From NCBI GenBank assembly GCA_945889575.1, contig CAMDBY010000048.1, positions 1 through 10,372 on the forward strand: 10,372 nucleotides of DNA. Reading direction: 5' to 3'. This DNA comes from Bifidobacterium breve (GTDB taxonomy: Bacteria > Actinomycetota > Acidimicrobiia > Acidimicrobiales > Ilumatobacteraceae). Both the position numbers and the translations under genes were made by a program. Within the stretch, counting starts at the first letter, position 1. The number at the start of each line of letters is the position of its first letter. Under the pieces are notes generated by a model. The model made no database searches. It saw only the letters and a list, made by a program, of their open reading frames with translations, and had not been told where the DNA came from. This document shows, piece by piece, positions 1 through 5,066 of the stretch.

Positions 1-168
1 CTTGATCGGTTCGAACGTGAAGGTGCTGATTTCTTCGCCCGCATCAATGATGGCTTCACCGAATTGCGCGAAGCAGACCCAGATCGCTGGATTGTCGTTG
101 ATGGCACCGTTCCAAAAGACGATGTCGAGGCAGCCATTCGCGTTGCCGTGCTTGACAGACTGAATTAG
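1..168 (+). CDS. tmk: Thymidylate kinase, C-terminal fragment (partial, 5' end outside window)
   Basis: Frame 1 is open from the window edge to TAG at 166-168 and gives the last 55 residues of a protein. It starts LDRFEREGADFF, which matches the LID-region segment (D-R-x-E-x-E-G) of bacterial thymidylate kinases. It continues with a helix and the late DPDRWIVVDGT strand, where this family usually has an 'R-x-x-x-V/I-D' segment, and then a terminal helix. Thymidylate kinase phosphorylates dTMP to dTDP with ATP in the cytoplasm. The neighbour 12 bases downstream is holB, and tmk-holB is a common bacterial gene pair, which supports the call. The P-loop and most of the substrate pocket lie outside the window, so their integrity cannot be judged. 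Confidence 0.85.
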   Translation, partial: LDRFEREGADFFARINDGFTELREADPDRWIVVDGTVPKDDVEAAIRVAVLDRLN

Positions 169-180
169 TAACCTGCCTAC

Positions 181-1272
181 ATGGCATCAGTATGGGATTC
201 AGTGGTTGGCCAAGGCCGTGCCGTTGAACAACTACAGCACGCCGTCGTCTCTCCCGTTCATGCCTATCTCCTAGTGGGCACAGAGGGCTGCGGCAAAGAA
301 GAAGCATCTCGTTCATTTGCTGCCGTGTTGTTATCAGGTTCTGACAACCCAACAGAGCGCATTAATGAACTGGTCATGCGTGGCGCTCACCCCGACATCC
401 ATGAAGTGCGTCGCGATGGTGCATCAATTCTGAAAGAACAAGCAGAAGACATCATCAAGATCGCATCAATTACTCCTAGTGAAAGTTCTCGTAAAGTCAT
501 CATCATTCATGAGGTTCATCTCATGGCGCCAGCAACTGCCGCGATGCTTCTCAAGACTGTTGAAGAACCACCCTCTGGAGTTTTCTTCATCATGCTCGCC
601 GACCAAGTTGATGATTCTCTTGCCACCATTGCATCACGGTGTCTCACAGTGCATTTCGGCCTGCTCGAAAATGCCGACATTGAAGCAGCTCTTATCAAAT
701 CGGGCATTTCACCCGCTCTTGCGAATACCGCAGCGCAATCATCAGCTGGCAGTATGTCGCGCGCAAAGTTACTTGCATCAGATCCTCAACTTGCACAACG
801 CCGAGACTTCTTTGCAAATATTCCGCGCCGCATTGACGGCACGGGTGCAACAGTTGCCGCCATCGTGGAACAAATTCTCGAACTCATCGACGACGCAGTA
901 GAACCTCTCAGCAATCAACATGCACAAGAAGTAGTCGACACCGAAAAGACACTTGCACTCATGGGTGTGAAACGTGGCGGAAAGAAAATGTTGGAAGATC
1001 GCCACAAGCGCGAGATCCGTCGGTACCGCACTGACGAGCTTCGTTCAGGCCTCACTGCAATTGCCAGCATCTACCGCGATGAACTTGCACGTAACCCGAA
1101 CATCCGTCGCCCCGAGGCGTACGTCACTGCAATCACCAGACTTCACGAAGGCATGCGTCGTTTGTCGCTCAACGTCAACGAAGCCATTTTGTTACGCGAT
1201 CTCATTTGGTCACTGCCTTCCCCATCCGCTGACGCTGCTCTGCAGTTCGTCCTTTCCGAAAATGCCGAATGA
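181..1272 (+). CDS. holB: DNA polymerase III subunit delta' (clamp-loader AAA+ protein)
   Basis: This 363-residue protein is the delta-prime subunit of the clamp loader, which with delta and DnaX opens the sliding clamp during replication. The AAA+ fold is visible: an early VWDSVVGQ motif, a P-loop GTEGCGK at residues 33-39, a Walker-B-like strand VIIIHEVHLM at 106-115, the KTVEEPP segment at 125-131, and the SRC sensor-1 triplet at 152-154. All are standard for delta'/DnaX relatives. The C-terminal half (about 210-355) is helical and charged, as expected for the collar domain. The region after the P-loop lacks the four-cysteine zinc module found in many delta' and DnaX proteins; the only cysteines seen in the AAA+ part are C37 and C154. 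The acidic Walker B position reads HEVH. The ATG at 181 follows the tmk stop by 12 bases with no obvious Shine-Dalgarno, so translation may be coupled or leader-independent. Confidence 0.92.
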   Translation: MASVWDSVVGQGRAVEQLQHAVVSPVHAYLLVGTEGCGKEEASRSFAAVLLSGSDNPTERINELVMRGAHPDIHEVRRDGASILKEQAEDIIKIASITPSESSRKVIIIHEVHLMAPATAAMLLKTVEEPPSGVFFIMLADQVDDSLATIASRCLTVHFGLLENADIEAALIKSGISPALANTAAQSSAGSMSRAKLLASDPQLAQRRDFFANIPRRIDGTGATVAAIVEQILELIDDAVEPLSNQHAQEVVDTEKTLALMGVKRGGKKMLEDRHKREIRRYRTDELRSGLTAIASIYRDELARNPNIRRPEAYVTAITRLHEGMRRLSLNVNEAILLRDLIWSLPSPSADAALQFVLSENAE

Positions 1273-1667
1273 ACCCGAACCGTCTCGCCAAAGTCCTTGC
1301 CTTCTTTCTAGGGCTGGCCGGCATCACGCATTTCGCTAACCCATCGTTCTTTAACGAGATCGTTCCGCCATGGCTTCCACCGAACCCCGAGTTCTGGACA
1401 TATATAAGTGGTATCGCTGAACTCGCCGTCGCATTCGCCCTCATCCGCCCATCCACCCAGCGAACTGGTGCAATTGCCGCTACTTGGCTATTTATCGCCG
1501 TGTACCCAGCCAATATCTACATGGTCTGGGATTGGCGCAATGAAGCTGCTTCCCAGCAGTTCATTTCGTGGGCCCGCCTGCCATTTCAGTTCCTCTTTAT
1601 ATGGATTGCTTTACGCGCCTCTCGGGTGGAGAATAATCACCCAATCGCCCCCGGCGATATCGCCTAA
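1269..1667 (+). CDS. Small DoxX-like membrane protein
   Basis: A 132-residue polytopic protein with four hydrophobic segments at about residues 7-24, 43-61, 66-84 and 100-117. The pattern G-x-x-H-F followed by a P..F..IVPPWLP segment and then SGIAELA (around residues 18-52) is typical of the small DoxX/DoxX-like family of inner-membrane proteins. Biochemical function is poorly defined for most members; some are linked to thiosulfate or redox stress. Its ATG overlaps the holB TGA (ATGA, 1269-1272), which implies translational coupling to holB, although no functional link to the clamp loader is evident. The last residues are hydrophilic and end at TAA 1665-1667 inside a palindromic stretch. Family call is moderately sure; function is unknown. 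Confidence 0.75.
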   Translation: MNPNRLAKVLAFFLGLAGITHFANPSFFNEIVPPWLPPNPEFWTYISGIAELAVAFALIRPSTQRTGAIAATWLFIAVYPANIYMVWDWRNEAASQQFISWARLPFQFLFIWIALRASRVENNHPIAPGDIA

Positions 1668-1677
1668 TTTTATTAGG
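1653..1677 (+). terminator. Palindromic segment at the end of the holB block, possible weak terminator
   Basis: A perfect 12-base palindrome GGCGATATCGCC (1653-1664) covers the last codons of the DoxX-like gene and abuts an inverted repeat CCTAAT-TTT-ATTAGG (1663-1677) that includes the stop codon. GGCG/CGCC could form a 4-bp stem followed by an AT-rich run. This is weak compared with the two strong terminators downstream, so a terminator role is only a possibility. Confidence 0.25.
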
Positions 1678-1752
1678 TCGGCGTGCGTAACCGCTGGCGA
1701 TTATTTAGGTAAATTCTCATCCCGGAGTCTTCCCTCAGCCATTAACTATGGC

Positions 1753-1758
1753 TAGGTT
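1753..1758 (+). promoter_or_regulatory. Possible -10 box of the first large secreted protein (leaderless start)
   Basis: TAGGTT fits the TAnnnT -10 pattern and ends 6 bases before the ATG at 1765, which would place the transcription start at or next to the start codon. No Shine-Dalgarno sequence precedes the ATG and no convincing -35 is visible. The same box-to-ATG spacing is found for the paralogue at 5067, which raises confidence slightly. Six-base degenerate matches arise often by chance. Confidence 0.35.
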
Positions 1759-1764
1759 TCACAT

Positions 1765-4700
1765 ATGAACAAAAAGACCCGTTCCATTTTCGTCCTCTTC
1801 GCACTTGCGGCGGGAACTCTCGTGACACTCGCCACTTCCCCGGCCAGCCCAGTACGCGCCGCAGATCCTGATACATCTGCGTTGTACCAACTCACCGCAG
1901 TTGAATCAGAAACAACTCCAATCGGTTGCACAGGTTGCTCTCCGCAAAAAACAAACACGCCCACCTTCGCTGCGCAAACGGCTATCGGCACAACTGTTGC
2001 ATCAGCGACAAAGATCGACACATTCAGTACCTCTGCATGGGACCAAGTGGCGCAAACTCAAATCACGATTGAGGGCGGATGCGCCATTGTCGCTGGTGGG
2101 CTGAAGTGCTGGGGTAAGAACATGAACGGTCAGCTCGGAGACGAGACAAACACAAATTCATTGACAACGCCCGTTACAGGTACCGAAAGCGGGGTCGCAA
2201 TTACCGGTGTTACTGACCTATCAACCAATGGACTCACCACATGCATCGTTGCTAGTGGAGTATTGAAGTGCGTTGGCTCAGGAAACCTTCCAGGTATTTA
2301 TTCGAAGAACTTCAACTACTACGGAAATATTCAGACCAAAAATCAAGGAACCTATACCAACGCAAGTATCTCAGGGACGAGGCAATATGTGGTTTATGGT
2401 GCTGGAGATTCAGTGTTATATGACACTGGTGTCATCTCACAATCTACTCAGGTACCACAAACTTTGGCTTCGAAGAAGTGGGTGACAATCACTGGGGCAG
2501 GAACTGATGTCAAAAAAGTTCAGGTAGGAAGTAGTAACAATGGTTCAACCCCTAATATTTGCGTTCTCAAGACTACGGGCCTTGCTGCATGTGCAGTTGT
2601 AACTGCATCAACAGCTACAACATCTACCACCACTAACACCAACACATATAACTGTAAAGATGCTGCAGGAGTCGCCTACGGTTCTGGAACCCCAATCTTC
2701 GATACCGGAGAAACCGAATATGAAAGTACAACTTCTTGCGACAGTCAGGAATCGTTTAAACGTCGTGAAAATAATCAATACATAAATCAAACAGACGCAG
2801 CGGTGTGGACGTTGGCAGATGCAGAAGTCACCGGAGCAGTAGACATTGCAATGCCATCAGACTCCTGGGGTGCTGCATCAATTTGTTTCGCTGGTGCAAC
2901 AACAATCTGTCGCACATTCTCCGCAGGAGTCTTTGGTGCCAAAAAAACAATCGAGAATGGTGAAAATTCCCAAGCTGTGTACATGACTTCTGGCTGGGGT
3001 CCACCAGGACTGTGCCTGTATTCAAATGACACTATTTCTTGTGGAGCAGGAACCAGTACACAGGCCGGAACAGCAGTGACAACTAAAGTGACCGCAGTCG
3101 CTGTGATGGCTAGACCTCTCAATGTTTTCTTTGGAAACCAAGCAAGTATGCAGAAGTTGTACTTTCTACTACCTACGGGAATTTTGTCTGCTGACGCATG
3201 GATTCTGACATGCTCAAACTGTGGATCAACCTCCACAAACGTGGTGGCGCCTGTAACTGCGTTCGCAGCCTCTACTGCAACTAGTTACACCTACGCCAAA
3301 GCTGTGAACGGCTCTACTGACAGCGCTGATTACATACCACTAACAGTTTCCTCGGGTACTCGCAGGACTCGTTCGTTGGTTGGCCTGAACGTCAAAACCT
3401 CCGCAGGAGAAGTATTGAAGGGCGTATCAGTTCGCTGGACAGCGCCTGATGCTCCTGGAACTTTGAGTAGCAGTGCTAGCAGTACTTTGACCACTGATGA
3501 CACCGGTTATGCGCGCTCTACAGTTACTTCTGGTCCCGTGACATTCACACTGTCAGTGCCAACTGTTACTACGTGTCATCCGACATGTACAAATAATCAA
3601 ACACCAACTACCTCTACAACATCAACAACTCTTGCTGGTGGTACGACAACACCAGCAGCGAAACCGGGAAGTCTTGCTTCAGGAGCTACCCTCCAAGCCG
3701 CATCGATCACCACGATTGTTGGTGACAGTGGTGATGTAACAATTACTGTTCCCGATGCTCCTGCAATCGTTCAAAGAAAAATCACAGTCGCAATGCCAGA
3801 TGGAACAGTGGTTCCAAACGCAACGGTGCAATTGAAGAACAACTACCTCTCATACGCATATCAGAACTCAGGTACAAGTACTTCTACTTGGTCATCACGA
3901 CCAAAAGATACGAATGGTTACCTAGGGCAAATGAACTGTGCATACTGCTTTGTTGCGCCTCCAAAGTATGCAACAGGTGTCGACGGATCAGTTACCTTCC
4001 CATCGTTCAATCCTGTGGCAAGTTCATCTGCATATGACGCAGACGTTGTGTACGACGACGGAGATCTGAGCCAAACGGTCAAGAAGGATTTTGCGGCCAT
4101 TACTGACACCGTCCAGATGCCATTCATGGCAGGTATCAAAATTGCTCTACCAGCTGGCAGCACAGATCCAAATAATGTAAAGCCAGATGCCGATGGTGCC
4201 GTAACACTGACCTCAACATTGAAAGACGGAGACGGTAACCCCATCAACAAACTGACGGAAACAGTTGAGGTAGTGAAGCCAGGAACCAGTTGCGATACCG
4301 GTGGACTTGTTAGTTCGACTGCAAAGGTGACAGACATTTGTAAAGATGGCGGAGTTACAGCCGCATCAGTAGATCTGATCAGTAAGGCCTCAATTGTTCG
4401 AGCGATGGGCGTGCGAGCAAATGCTGGTTGTGCAGCCATAATGACGACTACTTCTGGTTCAAACGGACAAGCTACGTTAGTGCTTTGTCCAACTGCATCT
4501 ACGAAGTATCGCGTGCGTGGACAGGGAGCAGTCGGTTCGCAAACAATTTGCGTTCAGGTAAACAATGCCCCGTGCACGGTTTCGGCAACATCGGTAAACA
4601 CGAACACACCGACGAACACACCGACGAACACACCGACCAACACAACACCGACCTACACCAACACCAACACGTACACACCAACAGTTGTCTCAAAGGTTGC

Positions 4701-4941
4701 GGTGATGAAGAAGGGCAAAGTCACTTCTTTCACCACAATCAACAAGACAGCCAAGGTCAGTGTTCCGAAGGGTGCCAAAGTGGTGCTTGTTGTTGCTGTA
4801 ACAACGAAGAAGTTCTGTTCAATTTCTGGAACGTCTGTGAAGGCACTTCTTCCTGGCTCATGCACCATCAGTGTCAAGGTGACACCGAAGGGATCCAAAA
4901 AGACCACAACGACCAAGATCAAGATCACAGTTTCGAAATAG
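1765..4941 (+). CDS. Large secreted RCC1-like/Ig-like multidomain protein (paralogue A)
   Basis: A 1058-residue exported protein of unknown function. The ATG at 1765 is the first after an in-frame TAG (1753-1755) and begins a clear signal peptide (basic MNKKTR, hydrophobic core, likely cleavage after VRA at residue 32). Residues about 100-430 contain degenerate RCC1-type blades: GGCAIVAGGLKCWG followed by NGQLGDE is the clearest, and similar Cys pairs lie at 106/115, 160/169, 266/276, 374/382 and 417/426. Beta domains follow at about 534-600 (Ig/Big-like, LNVKTSAGEVLKGVSVRW) and 655-790 (VTITVPDAP, then a PDGTVVPNATV segment and a CAYC pair at 725-728). A further region at 800-940 has KPDADGAV. 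A Thr/Asn/Pro linker (945-973) leads to a basic C-terminal beta domain (983-1058) ending KITVSK. There is no LPXTG motif or terminal membrane anchor, so it is probably released or held non-covalently. It is longer than its downstream paralogue B because of inserts near 181-222, 281-343 and 601-635. A cell-surface, adhesive or lectin-like role is only an inference. Confidence 0.9.
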   Translation: MNKKTRSIFVLFALAAGTLVTLATSPASPVRAADPDTSALYQLTAVESETTPIGCTGCSPQKTNTPTFAAQTAIGTTVASATKIDTFSTSAWDQVAQTQITIEGGCAIVAGGLKCWGKNMNGQLGDETNTNSLTTPVTGTESGVAITGVTDLSTNGLTTCIVASGVLKCVGSGNLPGIYSKNFNYYGNIQTKNQGTYTNASISGTRQYVVYGAGDSVLYDTGVISQSTQVPQTLASKKWVTITGAGTDVKKVQVGSSNNGSTPNICVLKTTGLAACAVVTASTATTSTTTNTNTYNCKDAAGVAYGSGTPIFDTGETEYESTTSCDSQESFKRRENNQYINQTDAAVWTLADAEVTGAVDIAMPSDSWGAASICFAGATTICRTFSAGVFGAKKTIENGENSQAVYMTSGWGPPGLCLYSNDTISCGAGTSTQAGTAVTTKVTAVAVMARPLNVFFGNQASMQKLYFLLPTGILSADAWILTCSNCGSTSTNVVAPVTAFAASTATSYTYAKAVNGSTDSADYIPLTVSSGTRRTRSLVGLNVKTSAGEVLKGVSVRWTAPDAPGTLSSSASSTLTTDDTGYARSTVTSGPVTFTLSVPTVTTCHPTCTNNQTPTTSTTSTTLAGGTTTPAAKPGSLASGATLQAASITTIVGDSGDVTITVPDAPAIVQRKITVAMPDGTVVPNATVQLKNNYLSYAYQNSGTSTSTWSSRPKDTNGYLGQMNCAYCFVAPPKYATGVDGSVTFPSFNPVASSSAYDADVVYDDGDLSQTVKKDFAAITDTVQMPFMAGIKIALPAGSTDPNNVKPDADGAVTLTSTLKDGDGNPINKLTETVEVVKPGTSCDTGGLVSSTAKVTDICKDGGVTAASVDLISKASIVRAMGVRANAGCAAIMTTTSGSNGQATLVLCPTASTKYRVRGQGAVGSQTICVQVNNAPCTVSATSVNTNTPTNTPTNTPTNTTPTYTNTNTYTPTVVSKVAVMKKGKVTSFTTINKTAKVSVPKGAKVVLVVAVTTKKFCSISGTSVKALLPGSCTISVKVTPKGSKKTTTTKIKITVSK
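4600..4635 (+). repeat. Three perfect tandem copies of a 12-base unit in the linker of paralogue A
   Basis: The unit acgaacacaccg occurs three times back to back (4600-4611, 4612-4623, 4624-4635) and then decays into related acc/aac triplets up to about 4680. It encodes NTPT-type repeats in the flexible linker before the C-terminal domain. Because the unit is a multiple of three, copy-number change would keep the reading frame. Confidence 0.9.
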
Positions 4942-4992
4942 AAATACCTTTCAAAAGGGGCCCGGTAGTTCGCTACCTGGCCCCTTTTCTAT
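4708..4992 (+). repeat. Homogenised direct repeat, copy 1: C-terminal domain plus terminator of A
   Basis: This 285-base stretch aligns without gaps at a constant offset of 2744 to 7452-7736. By hand count there are 23 mismatches (about 92% identity), including a 62-base identical run at 4885-4946 that crosses the stop codon. The mismatches cluster at 4743-4773, and the remainder is nearer 95% identical. Sequence immediately upstream (the linkers) does not align well. Confidence 0.9.
4953..4990 (+). terminator. Strong intrinsic terminator of paralogue A
   Basis: Arms 4953-4968 and 4973-4988 form a 16-position stem with one internal C/T mismatch around a TTCG loop (4969-4972). The left arm starts with AAAA and the right arm ends in TTTT followed by CT, so the structure is nearly symmetric and could act in both directions. 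It begins 11 bases after the stop codon. Confidence 0.9.
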
Positions 4993-5054
4993 TGCAACTG
5001 ACAAACCCCTCAAGGGTTCTCTCGTTCGAAACTGTTGGCCTTGTTGATGGCATC

Positions 5055-5060
5055 TACGCT
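5055..5060 (+). promoter_or_regulatory. Possible -10 box of the second large secreted protein (leaderless start)
   Basis: TACGCT matches TAnnnT and ends exactly 6 bases before the ATG at 5067, the same arrangement as at the upstream paralogue. There is no Shine-Dalgarno and no clear -35. The rest of the 4991-5066 spacer holds a short inverted repeat, AACCC-CTCAA-GGGTT at 5004-5018, with no assigned role. Confidence 0.35.
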
Positions 5061-5066
5061 GACTAC

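Noticed and set aside
2787..4439. Long antisense open frames within the large genes (up to about 170 codons), and similar ones across 9035-10351
   Set aside because: They have low-complexity or compositionally odd translations, no start signals or family motifs, and lie fully inside well-supported + strand genes.
4600..4680. Repeats as a CRISPR array
   Set aside because: The unit is 12 bases, contiguous with no spacers, and encodes an in-frame Thr/Asn/Pro linker.
5001..5035. Inverted repeat AACCC-CTCAA-GGGTT and short palindrome GTTCGAAAC in the A-B spacer as an operator
   Set aside because: The arms are too short, there is no second copy upstream of A, and no regulator gene is nearby.
4428..5066. 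Upstream in-frame extension of paralogue B, including a His-rich stretch read from the 12-base repeats
   Set aside because: It overlaps A's coding sequence in another frame, reads through A's stop region and terminator, and lacks any plausible start context; the signal peptide at 5067 fixes the true start.
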